Origin: Pseudomonadota bacterium
GTDB taxonomy: Bacteria > Pseudomonadota > Alphaproteobacteria > Rhodospirillales > Magnetospirillaceae
Assembly: GCA_021781575.1 (NCBI GenBank)
Contig: JAJXWP010000008.1
Location: forward strand, 62,001-126,000
DNA: 64,000 nucleotides
Reading direction: 5' to 3'
In this document: positions 45,782 through 55,249 of the stretch, piece after piece
How positions within the stretch are numbered: position 1 is the first letter of the stretch
Layout: the number at the start of each line of letters is the position of its first letter
Position numbers and translations under genes: made by a program
The notes under the pieces: model-generated
Databases searched by the model: none
What the model was told of the DNA's origin: nothing
The model's input: the letters and a program-made list of their open reading frames with translations, nothing else

Positions 45782-46231
45782 GTGACGCGCAAGGCCAAGG
45801 ACCTGGATTCCCTGCTTCGGTTGCGCAGTTGGGCGGTCGACGAGCAACGGCGCGAGTTGGGGATCCTGCTGGCGCGCGAGGAAGAGCTCGTCCGCGAGGG
45901 CGAGGAACTGGTCCGGCAATTGATCCGCGAACAGCAGGTGGCGGCGGCCGACCCGACCAATGCGGGCTTCACCTATGCCGCCTTCGCCGAAGACCACCGC
46001 CGTCGGCGCGAGCGGTTGGCGCGCCTTAAGGCCGAGCTGGCGGTCGAGATCGACGCCGCGCGTGATCGGTTGGCCGACGCCTATCGGCAGCTGAAGGTCC
46101 TCGAGGAGGTGCAAAAGGAGCGACGGCGCCAGGAGCGCGCCGAGGAGGCGCGGCGAGAGCAGGCCGCCTTCGACGAAATCGCTCAGACCCAGCACAGAAT
46201 GCGCAATCCGCCAAGCCAGGGCGGATCCTAA
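45782..46231 (+). CDS. fliJ: Flagellar export protein FliJ
   Basis: 149 residues, almost entirely a Glu/Arg-rich antiparallel coiled coil, as in FliJ, which inserts into the FliI hexamer and contacts FlhA. Identification is by length, composition (QRRELGILLAREEEL, ERRRQERAEEARRE) and its position right after fliI. Start GTG 45782. Confidence 0.87.
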   Translation: MTRKAKDLDSLLRLRSWAVDEQRRELGILLAREEELVREGEELVRQLIREQQVAAADPTNAGFTYAAFAEDHRRRRERLARLKAELAVEIDAARDRLADAYRQLKVLEEVQKERRRQERAEEARREQAAFDEIAQTQHRMRNPPSQGGS

Positions 46232-46250
46232 CGGGGGCATTTCCTTGCTC

Positions 46251-46325
46251 GTCATTGCCGTCCCCCGGCTTGACCGGGGGATCAACCCGGCAATCCATGG
46301 CCCCCCGGGCCAAGCCCGGGGGTAA
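46251..46325. repeat. REP-type palindromes between fliJ and the J-domain gene
   Basis: Two GC-rich hairpins in tandem: CCCCCGG-CTTGA-CCGGGGG (46262-46280) and CCCCCGGGC-CAA-GCCCGGGGG (46302-46322), led by GTCATTGCCGTC. This is the form of alphaproteobacterial REP elements. They lie between convergent genes and could terminate both transcripts. Confidence 0.75.
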
Positions 46326-46360
46326 CGAGAAGAGAAGGCGATTCCGCCTGACCAGGCTGG

Positions 46361-47866
46361 TCAGTTGTCCAGGAAGCTTTCCAGCGGCAGCGGGCGCGAC
46401 TGTCCCGGGTCATTGCCGACGGGCGGGATGACCAGCGAGAAATCTTCCTGGCCGCGGCCCGGAGAGTCGGCCGGAAACACCTGGACCGCCGGTACGATGA
46501 AGCTTCGCATGTCATCGAGGAAGATGCCGCAGGCCCGGCTGTAGTCGTGCCCTGTGGCGAACACGGCGCGGAACCTGCCGTCGGGGATGGCGCTCATGAC
46601 GGCGTCGGCGCCTTTGGCCAGGTAGAAGGCGAGAAGGGTCCGGCCGTTCGGCGTCTTCAACCGTATCACCACGTCATTGCCCGAGGCATTGTGAACCGTC
46701 AGCCGATGCTCGCCGCCGGTGCGGCGCAAAAGCTCGTCGCCGTTCTTCAGCGGCTCGCCCCTCTGCTCGGAGCACCAGCGGCTTTTCGGACCGCTTCCCG
46801 AACCGGCGAACAGGAACCGTGACGGCACGTAGCCGGTAACGCCGTTGGCGGTGAGGATCCGGGCCCATTCGCCGCCCGACACAGAGTCCACTACCTGGAC
46901 GGTGGCGAAACGGTCCAGAAGCGCTACCACCGGCTGGATGGAATCCGGACCCTGGCGCAATTTCAGCATTTCGACGGCGACATAGCGGGTTTCCCCCGAC
47001 CTGACCGGCTGCACGGTGATCATTGCCGTGGCGCTGTCGGTCTGGCTGCGCAGGAGCAGCGCCATCGCTGTGATCATCGCGGAGATCGCCAGCGCACCGA
47101 GCGGCAAAGCCTGCATGACCGATGCATAGGTCCAAGGCCGCCAGCGTGTCTTCAGCCGGCGCATCGCCTTGCCCTTGCCGCCGGCGGCGCGGATTATCCC
47201 GGCGATGCGCGACCTCTCGTCGACGTCCTTGGCGAATCCTTGCGCCTGTTCGGCCAGGGAACGGGCGATATCGTTGTCTCCGCGGGCCAGGAAGGCGCGA
47301 GCCTGGTGGAGCAGCACCCACAAGTTGTCGGCCGCAGGCATTTCGCCGCCACGCAAATTCCTCCACAAGGCGCGCAGCGTCCAATAGGGCCCTTTGATGC
47401 CCCACCACCCCAGCATCCAGGTGGCCGTGCTGGCGAAAATGGCCGTGCGGTCGGCGCAGTCCCGGCAAAAAATGCCGTGCACCGCGTTGCGCTGGGTCGA
47501 TAGCAGGAAGCTTTTCACCTTGTGGAAAATGACATAGCGCGGTTGCGCCGTAATCTTTCCACAGCGCGAGCAGGACAGTGGCTCGGGGGCTGGGTCCTCG
47601 GGGTCAATCAGCCTGGCCGGCGGGGGCAGTTGCGCCGTAGCATCATAGCGGGCTCGACTCTTCGGATCGCGAAGGATGCGGTAGGCTTCGACGACCCGCT
47701 GGAAATCCTGGCTGGCTTCGTCCGAAGGGTTGTGATCGGGGTGCAGCAGCTTTGCCTTGTCGCGATAGGCCGCCTTGATCTCGACGGCATCGGCCAGAGG
47801 GCCGATTCCCAAGGCGCTGTAATGGCCCAAAGGATCAGAGGGCGAATTGTGCAAATTGCCATACAT
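46361..47866 (-). CDS. Membrane protein with J domain and SH3-like domain
   Basis: 501 residues. N-terminal J domain (about 12-75): HYSALGIGPLADAVEIKAAY, AKLLHPDHNPSDEASQDF, HPD intact. Then CSRCGKITAQPRY and IFCRDCADRT, two CxxC pairs suited to bind zinc. A membrane helix lies at about 265-290. A periplasmic bacterial SH3 domain follows (YVAVEMLKLRQGPDSIQPVV, VTGYVPSRFLF), then an uncharacterised C-terminal domain. No characterised homologue is known to me. ATG 47866 is preferred to a TTG at 47878. It may link DnaK to envelope processes. Confidence 0.8.
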   Translation of the reverse strand: MYGNLHNSPSDPLGHYSALGIGPLADAVEIKAAYRDKAKLLHPDHNPSDEASQDFQRVVEAYRILRDPKSRARYDATAQLPPPARLIDPEDPAPEPLSCSRCGKITAQPRYVIFHKVKSFLLSTQRNAVHGIFCRDCADRTAIFASTATWMLGWWGIKGPYWTLRALWRNLRGGEMPAADNLWVLLHQARAFLARGDNDIARSLAEQAQGFAKDVDERSRIAGIIRAAGGKGKAMRRLKTRWRPWTYASVMQALPLGALAISAMITAMALLLRSQTDSATAMITVQPVRSGETRYVAVEMLKLRQGPDSIQPVVALLDRFATVQVVDSVSGGEWARILTANGVTGYVPSRFLFAGSGSGPKSRWCSEQRGEPLKNGDELLRRTGGEHRLTVHNASGNDVVIRLKTPNGRTLLAFYLAKGADAVMSAIPDGRFRAVFATGHDYSRACGIFLDDMRSFIVPAVQVFPADSPGRGQEDFSLVIPPVGNDPGQSRPLPLESFLDN

Positions 47867-48040
47867 GATTTCAGCCAAGCCCTACGATCGCTGCGGCCGT
47901 ACCCCGACCGTTTTCCAAGCAATTCCTATGCCGTCGACCTCGCCGGAGGGCTGAGGACGTCGAAAGGTAGGGTGTCCACACGAATATCGTGATCCGGCCC
48001 CTGCCGGCAAGCCATGCCTTTGGATCTGGCTGATGATTCT

Positions 48041-49729
48041 TTAGATGATGACGCCGGGAGTGGTCGCCGGGCCTGGCGGGATGGGCTCGATAAAATTTAC
48101 CGTCTGCTGGAAGGATGCCGTGCCGGTCATGCCGAAGCCTTCCAGAGAGCGGCAAAAAATGCCGGTGATGTCCCGTCGGATGTCGCCGGCCAAGGCCGCG
48201 TGGGTACGGATGATCAGGTCGAATCGGCGGCTGGCGCGCTTGACCAGGCCATCCAGCTGCAGCGGCCCCAGGCGGCTCATCTCGAGATCGACGAGGAACC
48301 GCGTTCCCTCCCGATCGCGCATCGCCCTTTCCCTTTCATCCTGCGGCGGGCGGCGCATGGTCAGCCGGATGCGCTCGATCCGCTGGTCGAGCAGCAGCGG
48401 CAGTTGCAGGCCCAGCCAGTCGCCACCGCTGGGCATCCGCACCTCGGATTTCATGCCGGCCAGGTCATCTTCGAGGCGGTCCAGCAAGCCGGCGCGGCCG
48501 GCCCGCTCCAGGGCCTTGGCGGTTTTCTCGCCCAGCCAGTCGCGCAGGCTCGAGGACTGCGTCGCGGAGACGAGAAGGAACAGCGACAAGGCCAGCTGCG
48601 GGCCCGGTTGCGGCAAGTGCTGCAAGATTTGCCGTGCCGCCTGCGGATCGGTCTGCTGGAGGATCTCCACCGCTTCGTCGAAGGCCGGCCAGCCGGCCGG
48701 CGACAGCGGCCCCATCTGCTGGCTGCCATTGGCCCGCCCGGCCGGGGTCTCGGGAAGGGCCGGCCGACCGACCACCATCAGATGTAATCGGGTCCCGGCA
48801 GGCAATGTCACGCCGGGCTGCAATGCAACAAGGCCAAGCGGGGTCTGCACCAGGGTCTGGCCGACATGGCTGTTGGCGGCGACGGTTCCGGTCAGGTCGG
48901 GCGGCAGTGTGAGGGGGGCGTCGATGACATCCGGCAGCGGGTCTTGCGCCTCCGCCAGGAGGGGCGGCGGAGTCTCGGCCATCGGCGCCGGCTTCGGCGT
49001 CGGCGGGTTGTTCGGGGGCACCGCGGCCGGGTCCTGGGCAGGAGTAGCCCCGGTATCCGGCCCCACGGCGTCCGGCACCGGTGCCTGGAGGGCTGATAGT
49101 GGCCGGCCGGGCGGGTCAGGAGGGCGCTGCGGGAGTTGAGGCTGTTCGGCGCTAGCGATGCGCACGGTGAAGCTGGTACCGGGCGGCAGGGGCGACCCAC
49201 CGGCGGGCGGCATGGCGGCGGGGCGGACCAGCGTCGCGGCGATGCCCGGCGCGGCGCCGGGGAGGCCGCCCGGCTCGGTCGGCGACGATCGCGGCAAAGC
49301 CACGCTCCCATCGGGTTGATCGGCGGTCGCTTCACCCGCCGCCATGGCCTGCATGGCCGCTTTCCCGGCGCCGGGCGCGGTCTCCGGCGTCTCCGGCGGA
49401 GCTATGGCTGCTTGGCCTCCGGAGGGCGTCGGTCGACCGTCGACGGTCAGAAGACGCAACAGCAGGGCGGGGGCCGGGCTGACCACCTGAAGGCGAACGC
49501 TGGCTCCGGGCGGCAGAGGGATTGGCAGCCTGACCAGCAGCGGGCCCGCCGGTGTCTGCAGCTGCACGAGCCCGGGGCCTTGCGGCATCGGTCGTACGGT
49601 GGCCTCGATGACGGCATCGGCCGGCAGGGCGGCAAGTTGGGCCGGAATGGGGGAGCCGCCGATGGCCGCCGCCGCTGCCGGCGCGGGCCCGGGCCCGGGG
49701 GGAGGCAGCGTCGGCGGTAGCGGGCTCAT
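48041..49729 (-). CDS. Proline-rich protein with FliK-like C-terminus
   Basis: 562 residues. The first ~310 residues are Pro/Ala/Gly rich with repeated beta-like segments (VIEATVRPMPQGPGLVQLQT; LVQTPLGLVALQPGVTL), likely extended. The C-terminal ~150 residues are ordered: GGDWLGLQLPLLLDQRIERI, FLVDLEMSRLGPLQLDGLV, FDLIIRTHAALAGDIRRDI. The layout equals that of hook-length control (FliK/Flg_hook) proteins, but a regular fliK lies at 59219. It is coupled to flhG by an ATGA overlap, so a flagellar role is likely. Specific function unknown. Confidence 0.65.
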   Translation of the reverse strand: MSPLPPTLPPPGPGPAPAAAAAIGGSPIPAQLAALPADAVIEATVRPMPQGPGLVQLQTPAGPLLVRLPIPLPPGASVRLQVVSPAPALLLRLLTVDGRPTPSGGQAAIAPPETPETAPGAGKAAMQAMAAGEATADQPDGSVALPRSSPTEPGGLPGAAPGIAATLVRPAAMPPAGGSPLPPGTSFTVRIASAEQPQLPQRPPDPPGRPLSALQAPVPDAVGPDTGATPAQDPAAVPPNNPPTPKPAPMAETPPPLLAEAQDPLPDVIDAPLTLPPDLTGTVAANSHVGQTLVQTPLGLVALQPGVTLPAGTRLHLMVVGRPALPETPAGRANGSQQMGPLSPAGWPAFDEAVEILQQTDPQAARQILQHLPQPGPQLALSLFLLVSATQSSSLRDWLGEKTAKALERAGRAGLLDRLEDDLAGMKSEVRMPSGGDWLGLQLPLLLDQRIERIRLTMRRPPQDERERAMRDREGTRFLVDLEMSRLGPLQLDGLVKRASRRFDLIIRTHAALAGDIRRDITGIFCRSLEGFGMTGTASFQQTVNFIEPIPPGPATTPGVII

Positions 49730-50526
49730 CGCCCTCTCAGCAGCTTCTCGACGATGGCTTCGACGTCGGCCGCGGCTTCGCTGTTGGGCGATCGGGTGAG
49801 CAACGGCGTCTGGTTGCGGATGGCTTCGCGGACCTTCAGGTCCCGGCGGATGACCCCGGCCAGCGGCGGTGAAACCTTGAGGAATCCTTCGCAGGCTTTG
49901 AGCAGCGTGGTGTAGATGCGCTCGCCCTCCCGCGTCGAGTTGGCCATGTTGACCACCACACGCATATCCGTGCCCGGTCGCTCGATCTGCGTGATCTTGA
50001 TGAAGGCATAGGCGTCGGTGAGAGAGGTCGGCTCATCGGTCGTCACCACGAGAATGGTGCCGGCATTGTTGGCCAGCGCCCGTACCGTCTTTTCGACACC
50101 GGCACCGAGGTCAAGGACCACCCGGTCATAAGCGCAGGCCAGCAGGTTAAGGTCGTCTCCAAGCAGCTGCAGGCGCGACAGAGGGATATTGGCCAGCGAC
50201 CCCGAACCGGAACGGCCGGCGATGACGTCGAAGCCGCCGTCGGCATAGGCCACCGTGGCCTGGTTGAGGGTCAGCCGGCCGGTTACCACGCTTCCCAGGT
50301 CGTGCTTGGGCATCAGGCCCAACTGGATGTCCACATTGGCCAGGCCCAGGTCGCCGTCGAACAGCAGCGCCCGTTGCCCCGCCCGCGCCAGGGCGTGGGT
50401 CAGGGTGATGGAGAACCAGGTCTTGCCGACCCCGCCCTTGCCGGAGGCAACGGCGATCACGTTGCGCCCCTTGGCCCGTTGGATGGGGCGGGGGGCCATG
50501 GTTGGAGCGGACATTCCGGCGGTCAT
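49726..50526 (-). CDS. flhG: MinD/ParA-type ATPase FlhG
   Basis: 266 residues. Deviant Walker A GKGGVGKTW, LLFDGDLGLANVDIQLGL, Walker B RVVLDLGAGVEKTV, VTTDEPTSLTDAYAFIK are diagnostic. FlhG counts polar flagella by controlling FlhF. It overlaps flhF upstream and the FliK-like gene downstream with ATGA junctions. Confidence 0.92.
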   Translation of the reverse strand: MTAGMSAPTMAPRPIQRAKGRNVIAVASGKGGVGKTWFSITLTHALARAGQRALLFDGDLGLANVDIQLGLMPKHDLGSVVTGRLTLNQATVAYADGGFDVIAGRSGSGSLANIPLSRLQLLGDDLNLLACAYDRVVLDLGAGVEKTVRALANNAGTILVVTTDEPTSLTDAYAFIKITQIERPGTDMRVVVNMANSTREGERIYTTLLKACEGFLKVSPPLAGVIRRDLKVREAIRNQTPLLTRSPNSEAAADVEAIVEKLLRGR

Positions 50527-51518
50527 GAGGGCGCGACCTCTGCTCTCGAGGGGACAGTCTTCGAACTATCGGGAGTGTTGGGCAACAACATGCGGGCCAT
50601 GATTCCAGCGTTCACCGCCATCACTCCGTTGACGACATGCGGACTGGCGCTGACGTCGCAGAACATCAGAGGTCCGGCGTCAGCGGCTGCCATGATTGAC
50701 CCGAGCCGGCGGGTGGTGTCAAGCCGCGTGGCCAGAAGCCTTGTCGCGCCGACGCCGGCAAAAGCCTCTCCAACTTCGCCGGCCTCGGTCGGATCGCCGC
50801 CAGCGGCCAGCACCAGGATGGGTTCTACGTTGGCCGCTTCGATCAGGGCGGTTAAATATTCCAGGTCGGTTTGCAGGAAAGGGTTGATGCCGGGGCTGTC
50901 GACGAACACGATGTCATAGCGTCCGAGGCAGCCTTCGACGGCACGCTGCAGCGATTCCGGCCCGCGGACAGTGAGCAGTTCGATCTGCAGGATACGGGTG
51001 AAGGCCGACAGTTGCGCAGTGGCGCCGGCCCGGATGTTGTCGGCGGTGATGACGCCGACCCGCCGGTTCTTCAATGCCGAGCGGGCGGCCAGCTTGGCCA
51101 CCACCATGGACTTGCCGTTGCCCGGCGGGCCGATCAGCATGAACGGCCGCGGTGCTCCGTGGTCCGGCAGCGGAGCGAAGGCGAAGCCCGTCTCCAGGGC
51201 CGCCGCGCAGGCCAGAAGTCCGTCGTCGATGGCGCCGGTCTGCACGGCATTGACCAGGCGCTCGACCAGGCGGCCCGGCACCCCGTGCTCGACCAGCGCT
51301 TCGCGGACCACTTCGGCCGTCGGCGTGCGGCCCGCCTCGGCCAGCATATCGCTGATCGCATCGTCCACATCGGCCGGTTCGAGAGCCGCGGTGATGCGGA
51401 CTCCCTTGCCGCCCGCAGCCCGCTGAGTGGAGACGATGATGGCATCGTCGCCCAGCTCCTGGCGAACCATATGCATGGCCTCGGCCATGCTGGGGGCGGT
51501 GTAGGATTTCAGCCGCAT
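50523..51518 (-). CDS. flhF: SRP-type GTPase FlhF
   Basis: 331 residues. N-terminal MRLKSYTAPSMAEAMHMVRQ and LGDDAIIVSTQ are hallmark FlhF. The NG domain has P-loop GPPGNGKS, TADNIRAGATAQLSAF, DSPGINPF in place of the usual DTAG, and TRLDTTRRLG as G4. FlhF fixes the position of the flagellar pole. The altered DTAG and P-loop may mean reduced GTPase activity. The gene follows flhA after a 137-base repeat-bearing gap. Confidence 0.92.
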   Translation of the reverse strand: MRLKSYTAPSMAEAMHMVRQELGDDAIIVSTQRAAGGKGVRITAALEPADVDDAISDMLAEAGRTPTAEVVREALVEHGVPGRLVERLVNAVQTGAIDDGLLACAAALETGFAFAPLPDHGAPRPFMLIGPPGNGKSMVVAKLAARSALKNRRVGVITADNIRAGATAQLSAFTRILQIELLTVRGPESLQRAVEGCLGRYDIVFVDSPGINPFLQTDLEYLTALIEAANVEPILVLAAGGDPTEAGEVGEAFAGVGATRLLATRLDTTRRLGSIMAAADAGPLMFCDVSASPHVVNGVMAVNAGIMARMLLPNTPDSSKTVPSRAEVAPS

Positions 51519-51544
51519 CGGTCAGGGCCGCCCTTTGCCATTTC

Positions 51545-51652
51545 GACGGCCGCAGGGAGGCGGCACCCGTCGGGCCGCCGATGTCCGTCGCAAAGCTCGC
51601 CCTCGGGCTCGCCGGCGGCAGGTCCCCTTGGACAAGGGATGGCAGCCGAGCG
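51545..51652. repeat. Palindrome-bearing spacer between flhA and flhF
   Basis: Contains short GC-rich inverted repeats such as CCCTTG-TCC-AAGGG (minus strand) and GGCGGC/GCCGCC arms. It is non-coding and lies inside the operon. It looks like a dispersed intergenic repeat, but only this copy is visible here. Confidence 0.4.
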
Positions 51653-51655
51653 ACA

Positions 51656-53770
51656 TCATATCTGCCCCATGGTCTTGATCTTGGCCTTGGGGTGGACCTC
51701 CGACTGCGACATTACGACCGTGGTCGGGCGGAACCGTTCGACGATCGAGCGTACATAAGGCCGCACCGTGGGGCTGGTCAGCAGCACCGGCGTTTCGCCC
51801 TGCATGGCGAAGCGCTCGAAGGTCTGGCGGGTCTTGGTGATGAATTCCTGCAAACGCGACGGCGCCATGACCAACTGCCGCTCTTCGCCCGCGCCCTGGA
51901 GTGCTTCGATGAAGGCTTGCTCCCATTCCGGCGACAGGGTCACCAGCGGGATGAACCCTTGCATGTTGGTATTGGCGTCGCTGATCTGGCGGGCCAGGCG
52001 GGTACGCACATGCTCGGTCAGGATCATCACGTTGCGGCTGTGGCCGCAGGCTTCGCCGACGCCTTCGAGGATGGTTGCCAGATCGCGGATCGATATGCGT
52101 TCCTGCAGCAGGTTCTGCAGCACCCGCTGGATGCCGCCCAGGGTGATCTGGCCGGGGACCATGTCGGCCACCAGCTTCTGATTGTCCTTGTCCAGCTCGT
52201 CGAGAAGCTTCTGCGTCTCGGCATAGGACAGCAGGTCCGGCATATGGTCCTTGATGACCTCGGTGAGGTGGGTGGTGATGATGGTGGACGGATCGACCAC
52301 GGTATAGCCGCGGAACAGGGCCTCCTCGCGGCTGGCCGGGTCGATCCACACCGCCGGCAGTCCGAAGGTCGGCTCGCGCGTCTGTTCGCCGGGGATGGTG
52401 ATGTCCTCGCCGCGGGGATCCATCACCAGGAGCATGTTCGGCCTGAGTTCGCCGTGCCCCGCCTCGACTTCCTTGATGTAGACCACGTAGCGGTTGGCCG
52501 GCAGCTGCATGTTGTCCTGGATCCGCACACTGGGCATCACGAAGCCCATTTCCGCCGCGAGCGCACGGCGCAGCGCCTTGATCTGGTCGGTCAGTTTCTG
52601 GCCGTGCGGATTGTTGATCATCGACAGCAGGCCATAGCCCAGCTCAAGGCGGACATGGTCGATCTTCAGCGCGGTGGAAATCGGTTCGTCGGCGACCGGC
52701 GGTGGCGGCATCTTCGCCGCTTCCGTCTCGGCCTGGGCGGTACGCTGTCGTTCCTGCCGGTCCAGCCAATAGGCGGTGCCGCCGGTCACCAGCGCCAGCA
52801 CCAGAAACGGGGCCATCGGCATGTCGGGCAGCAACGACACGGCGACCAGCAGGAACGAGCTCATGCCAAGCGCCTTCGGATAGCCGGCCAATTGTCCGAA
52901 CAGCGCCTTGTCGGTGGCCTCCTGGAGGCCCGCCTTGGTGACCAGCATGCCGGCGGCGGTCGATACGATGAGCGCCGGTATCTGGGTGACCAGGCCGTCA
53001 CCGACCGTCAGCTTGGTATAGAAATCGGCGGCTTGAGAGAACGGCAGGTTCTGCTGGACCATGCCGATGATCATGCCGCCGACGACGTTGATGAAGGTGA
53101 TCATCAGCCCGGCCACGGCGTCGCCGCGGACGAATTTGGAGGCGCCGTCCATGGCTCCGTAGAACGCGCTTTCGTTTTCCAGCTCGCCGCGGCGGCGGCG
53201 CGCCGCGGTCTCGTCGATGAGCCCCGAGGACAGGTCGGCGTCGATGGCCATCTGCTTGCCGGGCATGGCGTCCAGGGTGAAACGAGCCGCCACCTCGGCG
53301 ATACGGGTCGAGCCCTTGGTGATGACGACGAAGTTGACGATGATCAGGATGCTGAAGACGATAATGCCGATGACGAAATTGCCGCTCATCACGAAGCCGG
53401 CGAAGGCTTGGATGACGTGGCCGGCTCCGGCCGTCCCCTCGTGACCATGCGACAGAATCAGCCGCGTCGATGCCAGGTTGAGGGCTAGGCGCAGCAATGT
53501 GGACAGCAGAAGAACTGTAGGAAAGGAACTGAACTCCACCGGCTTTTCGATGAAGATCGCCGTCATCAGGATCATCACGGCAAAGGTCAGCGAAAACGCC
53601 AGCGAGATGTCGAGCAGCCAGGTGGGCATCGGCAGGATGAGCGCCACCAGGAGGACGACGACGCCCATCGCGAAGGCCAGATCGCCGCGGCGCGCCGCCC
53701 CGGCGAAGCGGTTTAGCACGGCGCTCCAATTGGCGCTGGCGGTCGAGGCGGCTTCGGCGTTTTCAGCCAC
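51656..53770 (-). CDS. flhA: Flagellar export gate protein FlhA
   Basis: 704 residues. Eight hydrophobic segments in the first ~330 residues, FHIPEP-type region with LLSTLLRLALNLASTRLIL, then the cytoplasmic domain with LELGYGLLSMI, GEDITIPGEQTREPTFGLPA, THLTEVIKDHMPDLLSY and VLLTSPTVRPYVRSIVERF. It is the export gate subunit with FliI/FliJ/FliH. It lies between flbD (29-base gap) and flhF. Confidence 0.97.
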   Translation of the reverse strand: MAENAEAASTASANWSAVLNRFAGAARRGDLAFAMGVVVLLVALILPMPTWLLDISLAFSLTFAVMILMTAIFIEKPVEFSSFPTVLLLSTLLRLALNLASTRLILSHGHEGTAGAGHVIQAFAGFVMSGNFVIGIIVFSILIIVNFVVITKGSTRIAEVAARFTLDAMPGKQMAIDADLSSGLIDETAARRRRGELENESAFYGAMDGASKFVRGDAVAGLMITFINVVGGMIIGMVQQNLPFSQAADFYTKLTVGDGLVTQIPALIVSTAAGMLVTKAGLQEATDKALFGQLAGYPKALGMSSFLLVAVSLLPDMPMAPFLVLALVTGGTAYWLDRQERQRTAQAETEAAKMPPPPVADEPISTALKIDHVRLELGYGLLSMINNPHGQKLTDQIKALRRALAAEMGFVMPSVRIQDNMQLPANRYVVYIKEVEAGHGELRPNMLLVMDPRGEDITIPGEQTREPTFGLPAVWIDPASREEALFRGYTVVDPSTIITTHLTEVIKDHMPDLLSYAETQKLLDELDKDNQKLVADMVPGQITLGGIQRVLQNLLQERISIRDLATILEGVGEACGHSRNVMILTEHVRTRLARQISDANTNMQGFIPLVTLSPEWEQAFIEALQGAGEERQLVMAPSRLQEFITKTRQTFERFAMQGETPVLLTSPTVRPYVRSIVERFRPTTVVMSQSEVHPKAKIKTMGQI

Positions 53771-53799
53771 GATGGGAAGCCCCTGTCAATGGCGGCCGG

Positions 53800-55176
53800 T
53801 CACAGCGCCGGCCGCTCCGCTTCGCCGGCCGGCGGTACGGGAATGCCTTCGTCGATGTACTGGCGGAGCTTGTTGCGCAGGGTCCGGATCGATATTCCCA
53901 GGATATTCGCCGCGTGCGTGCGGTTGCCAAGGCAATGCTGCAACGTGTCGATGATCAGGTCGCGTTCCACATCGGCCACCGTGCGGCCGACCAGGGCCTT
54001 GGTGGCGCCGCTGGCGGCTGCCGAGGCGGCGACGGCTGCCGAGTTGGCGACGGTGCCGGCATGGTCGTAGGCCGGCTGCGCATTGGACAGCAGGATGGCT
54101 TCCGGGCCGATGTCGTTGCCGCTCGCCAGAAGGACGGCGCGGTGCATGGTGTTTTCCAACTCGCGGACATTGCCGCGCCAGACGTGCGACTGCAGGATCC
54201 GCTTGGCGGCATCGGCCAGCGGGCGGTTCGGCAGGCCGTTCAGCTCGGAATATTTCTTGATGAAATGCGAGGCCAGGGCATCGATGTCCAACGGCCGTTC
54301 GCGCAACGAGGGAAGCCGGAGATTGACGACGTTCAGGCGGAACAGCAGGTCCTCGCGAAAGGTTCCCTTGCGAACTTCTTCTTCGAGGGTACGGTTCGAT
54401 GTGGCGATAATTCTCACGTCGACTTTCACCGGCGCGTTGCCGCCGACCCGATCGATCTCCTTTTCCTGCAGGGCGCGCAGCAGTTTCGCTTGCAGCCGCA
54501 CGTCCATTTCGCTGACTTCGTCGAGCAGCAGGGTGCCGCCGTTCGCTTCCTCGAACTTGCCCAGGCGGCGCGCCACGGCGCCGGTGAAGGCGCCCTTTTC
54601 ATGGCCGAACAGCTCGGACTCCAACAGGTTTTCGGGGATTGCGGCGCAGTTCACGGCGACGAAGCGCTTGGAGGTGCGGCGGCTCTTGCGGTGGACGAAG
54701 CGCGCCACCAGTTCCTTGCCGGTTCCCGACTCGCCGCTGATCAGGATCGATGCGTCGCTCGGCGCGACCTGTTCGGCCATACGCAGCACCTGGCCCATCA
54801 CCGGGTCGCGATAGATCAGCGCGTGGCTCTCTTCGGTGACGGCCGAGAGCACCGCGGCGATCAGTTCGGCGTCGGGCGGCAGGGGGATATATTCCTTGGC
54901 GCCGGCACGGATGGCCCGGACCGCCGCTCCGGCGTCGGTGCCGATGCCGCAGGCCACCACCGGAATGCTGATCCGTTCGGCGGTCAAGCTGTCGACCAGA
55001 GCCTTGACGTCAAACTTGACGTCGATCATCACCAGGTCCGCGCCCTGGCCGGAGCGCAGCACCTCGAGAGCGGCATTGACCGTGTCGACGTGGGCTACCT
55101 TGGCTCCGCGCGACATGGCGATCTGGCTGGCCGCGCCAACCTGACCATCCAATGAGCCGATAATCAGAAGCTGCAT
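53800..55176 (-). CDS. flbD: Sigma-54-dependent flagellar activator FlbD
   Basis: 458 residues. A receiver-like N-terminus (LLIIGSLDGQVGAASQIAMS, atypical VMIDVKFDVK) without a full acidic pocket. The AAA+ domain has Walker A GESGTGKE and the sigma-54 contact loop GAFTGA, GTLLLDEVSEMD. The C-terminal Fis-type HTH has NRTHAANILGISIRTLRNKLR. In Caulobacter FlbD activates late and represses fliF promoters. Sigma-54 sites before flagellin, fliF and fliK in this window are likely targets. Confidence 0.94.
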   Translation of the reverse strand: MQLLIIGSLDGQVGAASQIAMSRGAKVAHVDTVNAALEVLRSGQGADLVMIDVKFDVKALVDSLTAERISIPVVACGIGTDAGAAVRAIRAGAKEYIPLPPDAELIAAVLSAVTEESHALIYRDPVMGQVLRMAEQVAPSDASILISGESGTGKELVARFVHRKSRRTSKRFVAVNCAAIPENLLESELFGHEKGAFTGAVARRLGKFEEANGGTLLLDEVSEMDVRLQAKLLRALQEKEIDRVGGNAPVKVDVRIIATSNRTLEEEVRKGTFREDLLFRLNVVNLRLPSLRERPLDIDALASHFIKKYSELNGLPNRPLADAAKRILQSHVWRGNVRELENTMHRAVLLASGNDIGPEAILLSNAQPAYDHAGTVANSAAVAASAAASGATKALVGRTVADVERDLIIDTLQHCLGNRTHAANILGISIRTLRNKLRQYIDEGIPVPPAGEAERPAL

Positions 55177-55249
55177 GCTGTCTTACCCTGTCCCCGAGAC
55201 TCGCTCCGTTTCCGTCGCCCCCGTCCACCCCCGGAAGGGAGAGCGATGG

